The position numbers and the translations under genes were made by a program. This document shows positions 1-6,302 of a stretch of DNA of 6,355 nucleotides, piece after piece (the first letter of the stretch is position 1; each line of letters starts with the position of its first letter). Under the pieces are notes generated by a model. It had not been told where the DNA came from. It saw only the letters and a program-made list of their open reading frames with translations, and did no database searches. Origin of the DNA: Bacillota bacterium (lineage in GTDB: Bacteria; Bacillota; Clostridia; Lachnospirales; Lachnospiraceae); assembly GCA_023387635.1 (NCBI GenBank), contig JAEWHU010000336.1, positions 1 through 6,355 on the forward strand, read 5' to 3'.

Positions 1-1
1 G

Positions 2-61
2 GAATATATACATAAAATTTCTGGAGAGATGTTAACAATTGATGCTCATCATAAGGAATAA
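2..61 (+). CDS. possible 3' end of an upstream gene (partial)
   Basis: Frame 2 is open from the window edge and ends at a TAA at 59-61, giving a 19-residue tail that reads EYIHKISGEMLTIDAHHKE. The other two forward frames are closed by stops within the first 35 bases. The composition looks protein-like and a long inverted repeat follows shortly after the stop, which fits the end of a gene. Nineteen codons is too short to identify a family, and an open stretch of this length can occur by chance. I assign no function. Confidence 0.3.
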   Translation, partial: EYIHKISGEMLTIDAHHKE

Positions 62-69
62 TATTGTAG

Positions 70-165
70 GGTTGGAATGTCAAAAGTCTTAATTTTATTA
101 TCGAATGAATATGATTGCATAATATTCATAATGCTATATATGGATAGACTTTTGACACTCGAATC
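70..165. repeat. long imperfect inverted repeat with nested hairpin
   Basis: A perfect 12-nt inverted repeat (TGTCAAAAGTCT at 78-89, AGACTTTTGACA at 146-157) extends outward with a few mismatches and one G-T pair to about 20-nt arms (70-89 and 146-165). A second perfect 8-nt repeat lies inside it (ATGAATAT at 105-112, ATATTCAT at 122-129, 9-nt loop). The whole could fold as one stem-loop of about 96 nt. No T run follows either arm, so it is not a standard intrinsic terminator. No convincing target-site duplication flanks it. It could be a small non-coding mobile repeat (MITE-like), a 3'-end structure of the upstream transcript or a regulator site. Confidence 0.6.
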
Positions 166-201
166 ATTGTAGGTAATTGGGAAACTAGGCGTTCATTCCG
201 C

Positions 202-228
202 TTAACTTACACTCCCGAATTGTATAAA
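202..228 (+). promoter_or_regulatory. weak candidate promoter for the DRTGG-PHP pair
   Basis: TTAACT at 202-207 and TATAAA at 223-228 are separated by 15 nt, shorter than the ideal 17. An overlapping alternative is TTGTAT at 220-225 with TTATCA at 244-249 (18-nt spacing). Neither is strong, but the two plus-strand genes need a promoter somewhere in 166-288. The rest of that stretch shows nothing clear except one Rex-like half site, TTAACAA, at 259-265. Confidence 0.2.
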
Positions 229-288
229 GTGCATACGCAATACTTATCATTTAGAAGTTTAACAATAATATTAAAAATACATTATGTT

Positions 289-294
289 AGGAGG
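289..294 (+). promoter_or_regulatory. ribosome binding site AGGAGG that fixes the 302 start
   Basis: AGGAGG sits 7 nt before the GTG at 302. The in-frame ATG at 284 lies upstream of this Shine-Dalgarno sequence, so translation from 284 would run through the ribosome binding site itself. The GTG at 302 is therefore preferred. Confidence 0.85.
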
Positions 295-301
295 TAAAAA
301 A

Positions 302-637
302 GTGACATTACAAGACTTAATTGATAAGGGAGTATTTGAGATTATTTATAAAGGTAATAAGCTAGATAAAGTTATATCAAAACCATTTTGTTGTGATTTA
401 TTAAGTATTGCAATGAGTAGAGCACCAAAAGATAGTGCATGGGTGACTGTTATGGGCAATGGAAATACATTGGCAGTAGCTAGTTTAACTGAAGTTTCAT
501 GTGTAGTTTTAGCAGAAGGTAGTAGTTTAGATGAAGGTTCATTAAATAGAGCTAAGGCTGAAGATATATGTGTTTTTAGTACAGACATGCCTATATTTGA
601 AGCGGCTAATATAATTAATGGATACTTGCATGATTAA
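302..637 (+). CDS. small DRTGG-domain protein
   Basis: This 111-aa protein looks like a stand-alone DRTGG-domain protein, a small alpha/beta domain otherwise found in phosphotransacetylases and other regulatory or enzyme fusions. No biochemical activity is firmly established for stand-alone copies. Supporting features are the start TLQDLIDKG, the segment LDKVISKPFCCDLLS (residues 21-35) where the family has its D-x-TGG-type signature followed by DLLS, the strand-like WVTVMG (47-52), and a C-terminal half with CVVLAEG and a late helix. The TGG of the family signature is replaced by SKP here. No signal peptide or membrane segment is visible, so it is probably cytosolic. The GTG start follows AGGAGG by 7 nt. 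The last 8 bases overlap the next gene, indicating co-expression. Such proteins often sit near clostridial hydrogenase clusters, as here. The family call is good; the function is unknown. Confidence 0.8.
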   Translation: MTLQDLIDKGVFEIIYKGNKLDKVISKPFCCDLLSIAMSRAPKDSAWVTVMGNGNTLAVASLTEVSCVVLAEGSSLDEGSLNRAKAEDICVFSTDMPIFEAANIINGYLHD

Positions 638-1337
638 GTTAAATTATGACTTTCATATACATTCTGTGTTATCACCATGTGGACATGATGATATGACTCC
701 TTATAATATAGTTTCTATGGCAGCGCTGAAGGAACTCGATGTAATTGCATTAACGGACCATAATTCTTGTAAGAATTGCCCGCCATTTTTAAAACATGCG
801 AAAGATGTTGGGATAATTGCTATTCCAGGAATGGAACTCTGCACAGAAGAAGAAGTTCATGTTTTAATTTTATTTTATAATTTAGAATCGGCTATGCTAT
901 TTGATGAATATGTGGAAAAGCGGTTACTTCCAATTAAGAATAAGGAAGAAATATTTGGTAAGCAAATTATAATGAATGATAAGGATATAGAAGTAGGAAA
1001 AGTAGAAAACTTGTTAATTAATGCAACCAATATTTCGTTTAATGAAGTGTTTGACTTGGTAGCGAAATTTCAAGGTGTTATGATACCAGCGCATGTAGAT
1101 AAACGGTCTCATAGTCTTTTATCTAATTTAGGATTTGTACCAGTGGACTCTAAGTTTACAACATTTGAAATGAAAGACAAGGGGAACATAGAGAATATTC
1201 TTAATAAGAATTCGTATCTTAGAGATTGTAATGTACTTATTAATTCGGATGCACATTATCTAGAAGATATTAGTGAACCAATTCACTCCATCTACACAAA
1301 TGGTAGAAGTATAAAAGAAGTGCTTGATATATTATAA
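630..1337 (+). CDS. PHP-domain metal-dependent phosphoesterase
   Basis: This 235-aa protein has the full PHP metal-site set: YDFHIHS (D7, H9, H11), TDHN (D43, H44), GMEL (E69), VHVL (H77), PAHVDK (H155) and SDAH (D207, H209). The family hydrolyses phosphate esters or cyclic and nucleic-acid phosphates using two or three metal ions; the substrate cannot be read from sequence. It is one PHP domain of about the usual length with no polymerase or other fused domain, and appears cytosolic. Translation probably starts at ATG 630, overlapping the DRTGG stop by 8 nt with a weak GGA 7 nt upstream, which suggests translational coupling. An in-frame ATG at 618 would add four residues but has no ribosome binding site. 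Its pairing with a DRTGG gene and proximity to hydrogenase genes suggest a regulatory or housekeeping link, which is inference. Confidence 0.88.
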   Translation: MIKLNYDFHIHSVLSPCGHDDMTPYNIVSMAALKELDVIALTDHNSCKNCPPFLKHAKDVGIIAIPGMELCTEEEVHVLILFYNLESAMLFDEYVEKRLLPIKNKEEIFGKQIIMNDKDIEVGKVENLLINATNISFNEVFDLVAKFQGVMIPAHVDKRSHSLLSNLGFVPVDSKFTTFEMKDKGNIENILNKNSYLRDCNVLINSDAHYLEDISEPIHSIYTNGRSIKEVLDIL

Positions 1338-1434
1338 TATAATAGGTAGAAAAGAAACGTCTGTGTAGATAGGCTTGAATTATAGAACATCATGAAGATT
1401 AGTTCAGGAGGCATTAAAATTTATATATAGAGCA

Positions 1435-1470
1435 AAAAACCTTACTGTAAATTCATACAGTAAGGTTTTT
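1435..1470. terminator. bidirectional intrinsic terminator
   Basis: A perfect 15-bp stem (1435-1449 with 1456-1470) closes a 6-nt AATTCA loop. The core CCTTACTGTA/TACAGTAAGG is flanked by A's on the left and T's on the right, so both strands end the stem in a T run. It lies 98 nt after the PHP stop and 20 nt after the stop of the convergent hydrogenase gene, the expected place for a shared terminator. The rest of the intergenic gap (1338-1434) shows no supportable gene. Confidence 0.9.
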
Positions 1471-1490
1471 GTAATAAATAATATAAATAT

Positions 1491-2948
1491 CTATTTTCTA
1501 TGCATGGAGAATTTTAAGTGTTCATATTCTTTCATATTTGAAGTAATTTCTCTTTCATCCGCTTTACTAAATAATTTTTCACGGTTCACATTAGCAACTC
1601 TACCAACCAATACACTTCCAGGTCCATTTGAACATCCACCAACACATGCCATACCTTCCATAAAGTCTTCTGGTAATTTGCCAAGTTTTAAAAGAGTAAG
1701 AGCCTTTTTACATTCTAATGCTCCGTTACATGCCTTTACTGTTATATCTGTGTTTTCATTTGTTTCTTTTAATGATTGTATTACAGAAGCAGTTACACCA
1801 CCGGATAGGCAGAATTTTTTGCCATAGATACTACCTTGCTGAATGGTATCAGGTACTGGGTTAAGTGTAACATCTTTGGCACTAAGCATAGCATATAATT
1901 CGTCTAAGGTTAGTGCGTAATCAGCGCCATTTAGAGCGATGGTATCCATAACTTCCCCTTTTTTAGCTATACATGGACCTATAAATACACAAACAGCAGA
2001 AGGATCCATTGCTTTAATTATTTTTGCAGTTGCAGCCATTGGTGATATAGTAGTTGATATATTATCCACTAAACTAGGAAAATGATTTTTTATCATTTTG
2101 ACAAAAGAAGGGCAGCAAGAAGTAGTCATTTTCGTCCCCTCTTTGTAGGCATTTGCCCATTCTGCGGCCTCATTTGCAGCTACGAAGTCAGCACCAAGTG
2201 AAACCTCATATACATCTTTAAATCCTAGCTCCTTTATTCCTTCAACCATACTTGAAAAGGTAATGTCTGCACCAAACTGGCCTTCCCAAGCAGGAGCCAA
2301 CATAGCATATACAGGTACTTGTTCTTGCTTAATTAATCGTATCACGTCAACAATAAAAGAACGGTCGGATATAGCACCGAATGGGCAATTTTTTATACAA
2401 GCTCCACAATTTATACATTTTTCTTCATCTATTACAACAATATTGTTTTCGTCCATTGTTATAGCATCGACAGGACAGCTTTTTTTACAAGGTCTAGTTA
2501 AGTCTGCAATAGCATTATATGGACAGGCTTGTGTGCACTTGCCACATTCTTTGCATTTTAAAGGGTCTATGTAGGCTCTATCTTTCAGCATTGAAATTGC
2601 TCCAAAGTTACAAGAAGATTGACAGCGTTTTCCCACGCATTTTTGGCAATTGTCAGTTACTACAAATCTAGTAATAGGACATCCTTCACAAGCGGATGGA
2701 ATTACTTGAATAATGTTATCCGTATTATTATTAATAGAAGCTGTTCTGCCTTCAGCTAAACGTACCCGTTGTCTGATTATTTCTCTTTCTTTATAGATAC
2801 AGCAGCGAAAGTTAGCGTTAGGCCCAGGGATAAGGTTATAGGGAATGGAATCTTTGTTTTTTTCTAATTCTCCAAGGAATGCTAATCTAGCAACTTCATA
2901 AAGAACTTCATGTTTAATAGTATCAATATTTGTGTTTTTTTCTAACAT
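1491..2948 (-). CDS. [FeFe] hydrogenase, group B type, with multi-cluster Fe-S N-terminus
   Basis: This 485-aa protein is predicted to carry the H-cluster and interconvert protons and H2 in the cytosol, probably with ferredoxin as partner (inferred). All H-cluster cysteines are present: L1 TSCCPSF (275-282; C278 at the proton-shuttle position, C279 a cluster ligand), L2 GPCIAKKGE (C325) and L3 MACVGGCSNGPG (C435, C439). The forms GPCIAKK in L2 and GPG in L3, in place of MPCxxKxxE and GGGQP, point to group B rather than group A. The N-terminus has C87/C90, C101-C104-C109-C113, C132-C135-C138-C142, C154/C158 and C178-C181-C184-C188, sixteen cysteines, enough for four [4Fe-4S] clusters, plus C49/C50. 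No diaphorase module is attached. The ATG start follows GGAGG by 5 nt. It is last in the minus-strand operon and may have its own promoter in the preceding gap. The subgroup needs a phylogeny to confirm. Confidence 0.92.
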   Translation of the reverse strand: MLEKNTNIDTIKHEVLYEVARLAFLGELEKNKDSIPYNLIPGPNANFRCCIYKEREIIRQRVRLAEGRTASINNNTDNIIQVIPSACEGCPITRFVVTDNCQKCVGKRCQSSCNFGAISMLKDRAYIDPLKCKECGKCTQACPYNAIADLTRPCKKSCPVDAITMDENNIVVIDEEKCINCGACIKNCPFGAISDRSFIVDVIRLIKQEQVPVYAMLAPAWEGQFGADITFSSMVEGIKELGFKDVYEVSLGADFVAANEAAEWANAYKEGTKMTTSCCPSFVKMIKNHFPSLVDNISTTISPMAATAKIIKAMDPSAVCVFIGPCIAKKGEVMDTIALNGADYALTLDELYAMLSAKDVTLNPVPDTIQQGSIYGKKFCLSGGVTASVIQSLKETNENTDITVKACNGALECKKALTLLKLGKLPEDFMEGMACVGGCSNGPGSVLVGRVANVNREKLFSKADEREITSNMKEYEHLKFSMHRK

Positions 2949-2976
2949 AGGTACCTCCAGTAATTAGGTATTAACA

Positions 2977-2999
2977 TTGCTATTAAATAAAAATAGCAA
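2977..2999. repeat. hairpin / inverted repeat in the leader of the group B hydrogenase gene
   Basis: TTGCTATT (2977-2984) and AATAGCAA (2992-2999) form a perfect 8-bp inverted repeat around a 7-nt A/T loop. The half-site ATAGCAAA (2993-3000) recurs in direct orientation at 3025-3032. The structure lies 29 nt upstream of the hydrogenase start on the minus strand. No T run follows the stem, so a terminator is unlikely; an operator or leader hairpin is possible. Confidence 0.45.
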
Positions 3000-3011
3000 A
3001 TTCAATACTTT

Positions 3012-3039
3012 ACAATATATTAGTATAGCAAAATGTAAA
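3012..3039 (-). promoter_or_regulatory. candidate promoter for the group B hydrogenase gene
   Basis: On the minus strand TTTACA (3034-3039) and TATTGT (3012-3017) are 16 nt apart, a moderate sigma-A-type match. The site lies in the 97-nt gap between the phosphatase stop and the hydrogenase start, the largest gap within the operon. The region is very AT-rich, so chance matches are likely. Confidence 0.3.
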
Positions 3040-3045
3040 AAATTA

Positions 3046-4218
3046 TCAATAGTATTTTATATTAACTTTCTTTCCCATCTTTAATACAGTATCTTTTAGC
3101 TGTTCAACAAGATGCAAACGAATACTAAGGTCGTATGGAAGGTTTGGATTTTGATGCGCAGCATTGATTGCCCTTCCAACAAACATGTTTAGGGTAGTAC
3201 AATCTTCAATAATATACCTAGCTATCTTTGAACCACCATTATCTTTGTCCAATTCATCAAAAAATGAGGATGTTATGGAGCTTTCTGTATATTCCTTTAA
3301 AATAGATAAGGTTCTTGATAAAGTTAGTACGCCCTCTGTTACTAAATCTATACCATCCATAGACGCAGTGGGTGGAAGGTTAGGATCAGTATAATTTAAA
3401 GAAGTAATAAGTTCTCTCCCCAAAATCCTAGATGCAATATTGGCACTAGTCCCGCCACATATTATTTTCTTAGAAGAATCCTCCATAAAATCACGTATTA
3501 AAATATCGTCTAATTTTTTCTCTAGAGGGGGACCTGTAAACAGGTTAAGAACTTTTTCTGGAATAATTCTTGCTACGGCAATAGTAGTATCATCTCCAGG
3601 AAGTTGCATATATAAGTCGTCACAAGCTTTGATAAGGAGTGTAGCTAAACGAATGGAAGATAAAGTACTTTTAGTTGAAGCAAGTGTGTATTTTGCAATA
3701 CTTTCCCATGTCCAACCAAAATTCAAGGTATTCCCAACGCCAGCATGAATCGCGCCATCACTCATTAAGATAAAGCAATCATTTTGCTCTACCTTAAATC
3801 GATGTTCTCTGATAGATTTATTTTCAATTATCTTCTCAGTATAGGGAATAGGAACAATGTTATTATCTCTTATAAAGATGCAACTTGGGTTATCAAATTC
3901 TACAAGGTAGGCCTCACCATTATGGAATATCTGTAATATACTAAAAGTGGAATAAGCAATTTGTCTAGTTTGACACACAGGTAGTGTTTTAGCTACAGTG
4001 AGTACACAATCTTCTATGGAAGCTCCATTTTGTAGCATAGTGCCAAGTATTTTTGAAGTGAGAGTAGCTAAAATATTGGCTTTAACCCCACTTCCCATTC
4101 CATCGGCAAGGATTATTATATTAGAAGAGTCTGTATTAATAATTTCAACTTTATCACCACATAATTCTTCATGATGTTTATTTAAGCTTTTATAGGAAGA
4201 GTCAATTGTTACTTTCAT
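3046..4218 (-). CDS. SpoIIE/PP2C-family serine phosphatase with extra C-terminal domain
   Basis: This 390-aa protein starts with a PP2C/SpoIIE-type phosphatase domain (about 1-220). Metal-site motifs are LCGDKVE (D22), ADGMGSG (D39, G40), MSDG (D154) and GDDT (D209, D210). The fold uses two Mn/Mg ions to remove phosphate from Ser/Thr; in SpoIIE-like proteins the target is often an anti-sigma antagonist. Residues 222-390 form a second region with GGTSAN (255-260) and DGIDLVTEGVLTL (288-300), to which I can assign no function. There are no membrane segments, unlike sporulation SpoIIE, so this is not the sporulation protein. The gene starts 11 nt after the PAS hydrogenase stop. The ATG at 4218 is preferred because MKVTID resembles family N-termini; a GTG at 4227 adds three residues and cannot be excluded. 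It probably acts on a phosphoprotein controlled with the hydrogenase; the partner kinase is not in the window. Confidence 0.88.
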   Translation of the reverse strand: MKVTIDSSYKSLNKHHEELCGDKVEIINTDSSNIIILADGMGSGVKANILATLTSKILGTMLQNGASIEDCVLTVAKTLPVCQTRQIAYSTFSILQIFHNGEAYLVEFDNPSCIFIRDNNIVPIPYTEKIIENKSIREHRFKVEQNDCFILMSDGAIHAGVGNTLNFGWTWESIAKYTLASTKSTLSSIRLATLLIKACDDLYMQLPGDDTTIAVARIIPEKVLNLFTGPPLEKKLDDILIRDFMEDSSKKIICGGTSANIASRILGRELITSLNYTDPNLPPTASMDGIDLVTEGVLTLSRTLSILKEYTESSITSSFFDELDKDNGGSKIARYIIEDCTTLNMFVGRAINAAHQNPNLPYDLSIRLHLVEQLKDTVLKMGKKVNIKYY

Positions 4219-4229
4219 AGTTTTCACTC

Positions 4230-5969
4230 TTAATATCCGTCCTTTTTGTCTACTCCATCGTACAATATTGTATCGCGGAGTTTTGTTAGAGTCACTTTAG
4301 TTTCAGCTGTTGTTTCTCCAAGTAAACCAGCAATTTGTTGTGCAACCATCATCTGTTTATCAATAACCTTTTGTGCCATTTCAATAGTATCCATTTTAAC
4401 CTTATAAGCCTGGTTATTATTTTCTTCTTCTTTTGTAATATCTAAGAAGATGCCAAGTACAGCATTTTGTTCTTTTACATAAACAATATTTTGTAGAGTT
4501 ACTAAGCCTTTATCTTTATATTCTACTTTCTTGCCCATAATAGATTTATGGGTAATTAGAACTTCTTCAAAATCCGTATGATCAATTAATTCATAAAGGT
4601 ATTTTTCAATGGCTTTTGCTCTTGGAAGACGAAAATGTATTTCAGCAGCACCGCTAAATTCAACAATTTTCATATCCGAGTCAACTAAGATAATGATATT
4701 TGGGGTTGTATCTAAAACAACATTGGCCATGGAACGGGCTTTTTCATGCATATAGGGAATGCACATAGTGAGCTCCGCTTTCTTTAAGAATACAGCGACT
4801 GCTTTATCTCTACAACTTGAGTAGCCACAAGCACCACAATTTAATTCATCTTCCGGCCGTACTTTACCTATTTTTTTAAGTATCCGTTTAATTTCATATT
4901 CCGTTGGAATCTTTTCATTCATAGAGCGATTATAAAAATATTTATAGAAATCTATATTTTTATCTTCTGTAAAATATACTTCATCCTCCACTGGTAGCTT
5001 TTCGGTGGATTCCTCCATATCTAATTTTACTTTAAACCTAGAATCTAACTTAGCTTCTACAGCAGGACCTTTAATACAGCCACCATTGCACATATTAACT
5101 TCGATAAAACAGCCAGATATCTCTTCCTTTTCCATACTAGTTAATAATTCAATGCAGTTTTGCATGCCATGCACATAGAATTTACGATAGGGATCCGCCC
5201 CTTTTTTTGAAGCAATGACAGAGGATATGATACCACTGCTAATAGGATATAAACGATTAACCATAGGATTTGGATTGTTAAAAGGTACATCTTCTTCCTC
5301 TAAAATATTAATGTTTTCTTCTTTTAGCCATTCTTCTACTTCAGTAAAGTTTATAACAGCATCAATGTATCCAGCAGTCCTAGGATCCGTTTCCGCTTCT
5401 CTTTTTTTCGCAATGCATGGTCCTAGAAAGACAACTTTTACGTCATGTCCAAGTTCCTTTTTTAGAATCTTACCATGTGCAATCATAGGTGATACTACAG
5501 GTGCCATATATTTAGTTAAGCTTGGATGATATATTTCAATTAAATCATTTACACTAGGGCAGCAAGTAGTAATAATATTCTCCATGGTACCTGATTGTAG
5601 TAACTTTTCGTATTCATTTGTAATATAGGCAGCACCTTCTGCGGTTTCTCTTACCTGATGGAATCCAAGTTTTAAAAATGCAGATACAACCTGACCTGGT
5701 GTTTTATGTTTTAATATTCCAAGATAGGCAGGGGCTAGGGACAATATAGTAGGGACACCACTTTTTATATATCCTTTTACCCTATCTAAATCACTAATAA
5801 CAGTTTTAGCATTTTGAGGACAAGCATTAAGACAATGACCACAGAGGATGCATTTATCATTAATAATTTGTGCTTGCTCATCTTTTACTGTAATTGCCTT
5901 AACATCACAGATACGAACACATTTATAGCAATTCCTACATTGTGCTTCCTTAAATCCAATGAAATTCAT
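4230..5969 (-). CDS. PAS-domain [FeFe] hydrogenase-family protein (putative sensory, HydS-like)
   Basis: This is a 579-aa multidomain cytosolic protein. In order it has two [4Fe-4S] ferredoxin motifs (C11-C14-C17-C21 and C40-C43-C46-C50), an H-cluster domain with L1 TTCCP (134-138), L2 GPCIAKK (C185) and L3 EVNMCNGGC (C294, C298), an RnfB-type FeS domain CGACGYSSC (C378, C381, C386, C403), a PAS domain (about 411-515) and a C-terminal helical segment with QQIAGLLGETTAETK. This is the architecture of group C sensory [FeFe] hydrogenases. All four H-cluster ligand cysteines are present, and so is the proton-shuttle cysteine C136. Two pocket methionines of group A enzymes appear replaced, by Gly in L2 and Asn292 in L3. 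The phosphatase gene begins just after it. The start at 5969 follows GGAGG by 8 nt; an ATG at 5984 would lie within that ribosome binding site. Either H2/redox sensing or real catalysis is possible. Confidence 0.9.
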   Translation of the reverse strand: MNFIGFKEAQCRNCYKCVRICDVKAITVKDEQAQIINDKCILCGHCLNACPQNAKTVISDLDRVKGYIKSGVPTILSLAPAYLGILKHKTPGQVVSAFLKLGFHQVRETAEGAAYITNEYEKLLQSGTMENIITTCCPSVNDLIEIYHPSLTKYMAPVVSPMIAHGKILKKELGHDVKVVFLGPCIAKKREAETDPRTAGYIDAVINFTEVEEWLKEENINILEEEDVPFNNPNPMVNRLYPISSGIISSVIASKKGADPYRKFYVHGMQNCIELLTSMEKEEISGCFIEVNMCNGGCIKGPAVEAKLDSRFKVKLDMEESTEKLPVEDEVYFTEDKNIDFYKYFYNRSMNEKIPTEYEIKRILKKIGKVRPEDELNCGACGYSSCRDKAVAVFLKKAELTMCIPYMHEKARSMANVVLDTTPNIIILVDSDMKIVEFSGAAEIHFRLPRAKAIEKYLYELIDHTDFEEVLITHKSIMGKKVEYKDKGLVTLQNIVYVKEQNAVLGIFLDITKEEENNNQAYKVKMDTIEMAQKVIDKQMMVAQQIAGLLGETTAETKVTLTKLRDTILYDGVDKKDGY

Positions 5970-5977
5970 AGGTGTTA

Positions 5978-5982
5978 CCTCC
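5978..5982 (-). promoter_or_regulatory. ribosome binding site that fixes the PAS-hydrogenase start
   Basis: GGAGG on the minus strand lies 8 nt before the ATG at 5967-5969. The alternative in-frame ATG at 5982-5984 shares bases with this motif (ATGGAGG) and has only weak ribosome-binding sequence of its own, so the shorter protein beginning MNFIGF is preferred. Confidence 0.8.
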
Positions 5983-6035
5983 ATTCTATCCAGTGATAGG
6001 TAATAGCATTGATAAAGTGGTAAAAAGTTTAGTGG

Positions 6036-6287
6036 TTATGAAAAGCTAGGTAGTCTGTTTAGAACTTCATTATGAAAGAAGTTCTCTGTATCATTTGGAG
6101 TTAATGAAAAGATCTCTTCATTAATTTTAACACATACTCCTTTAACACAGTCACCCATACAAAATGAACCGTTTAATTGAACTTTTTTATCAAGTTTATG
6201 TAATGAAATTAAGTTTTCTAAAGTTTTAACAATTTCTCTCGATCCTTTTAGATGACAAGAGCTTCCAATGCAAATAGTAATTAACAT
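6036..6287 (-). CDS. [2Fe-2S] thioredoxin-like ferredoxin (NuoE/HydC C-terminal-like)
   Basis: This 83-aa protein carries the four-cysteine pattern of thioredoxin-fold [2Fe-2S] proteins: C6-x4-C11 near the N-terminus and C43-x3-C47 later, with an extra C52. It matches only the cluster-binding half of NuoE/HydC subunits; the N-terminal helical bundle that makes those proteins about 150-170 aa is absent, as is typical of short stand-alone copies in hydrogenase clusters. It probably shuttles electrons to or from one of the downstream hydrogenases in the cytosol. ATG follows GGAGG (6294-6298) by 6 nt. It is the first gene seen in the minus-strand operon; 66 nt separate it from the PAS hydrogenase. 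The family call is strong; the electron partner is inferred. Confidence 0.87.
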   Translation of the reverse strand: MLITICIGSSCHLKGSREIVKTLENLISLHKLDKKVQLNGSFCMGDCVKGVCVKINEEIFSLTPNDTENFFHNEVLNRLPSFS

Positions 6288-6302
6288 ATCTTACCTCCAA
6301 GT

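Noticed and set aside
1406..1411. Orphan AGGAGG in the gap after the PHP gene
   Set aside because: No ATG, GTG or TTG follows at usable spacing, and a TAG and then the terminator come soon after, so no gene can be supported.
1504..1827. Open frames of about 60-107 codons opposite the minus-strand genes, also at 2263-2574, 3164-3394, 3440-3748, 5215-5529 and 5814-5996, and at 346-588 on the minus strand
   Set aside because: Each lies wholly or almost wholly opposite a well-supported conserved gene, has no recognisable domain and no convincing ribosome binding site; these are shadow frames.
2971..2989. Rex-like match (TTAACA) upstream of the group B hydrogenase
   Set aside because: The half sites are in the wrong relative orientation and lack the outer TTGTT/AACAA pair, so it does not fit a Rex box.
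3046..4218. Identity as the sporulation protein SpoIIE
   Set aside because: The protein is about 390 aa with no membrane segments, whereas sporulation SpoIIE has a large multi-spanning N-terminus; the context is a hydrogenase operon.
5986..5999. Short hairpin CTATC/GATAG just upstream of the PAS-hydrogenase ribosome binding site
   Set aside because: A 5-bp stem in AT-rich DNA is expected by chance and no alternative structure is evident.
6061..6085. Perfect 8-bp inverted repeat AGAACTTC/GAAGTTCT at the end of the [2Fe-2S] gene
   Set aside because: It lies inside the coding region and no T run follows on the minus strand, so it does not look like a terminator; probably coincidental.
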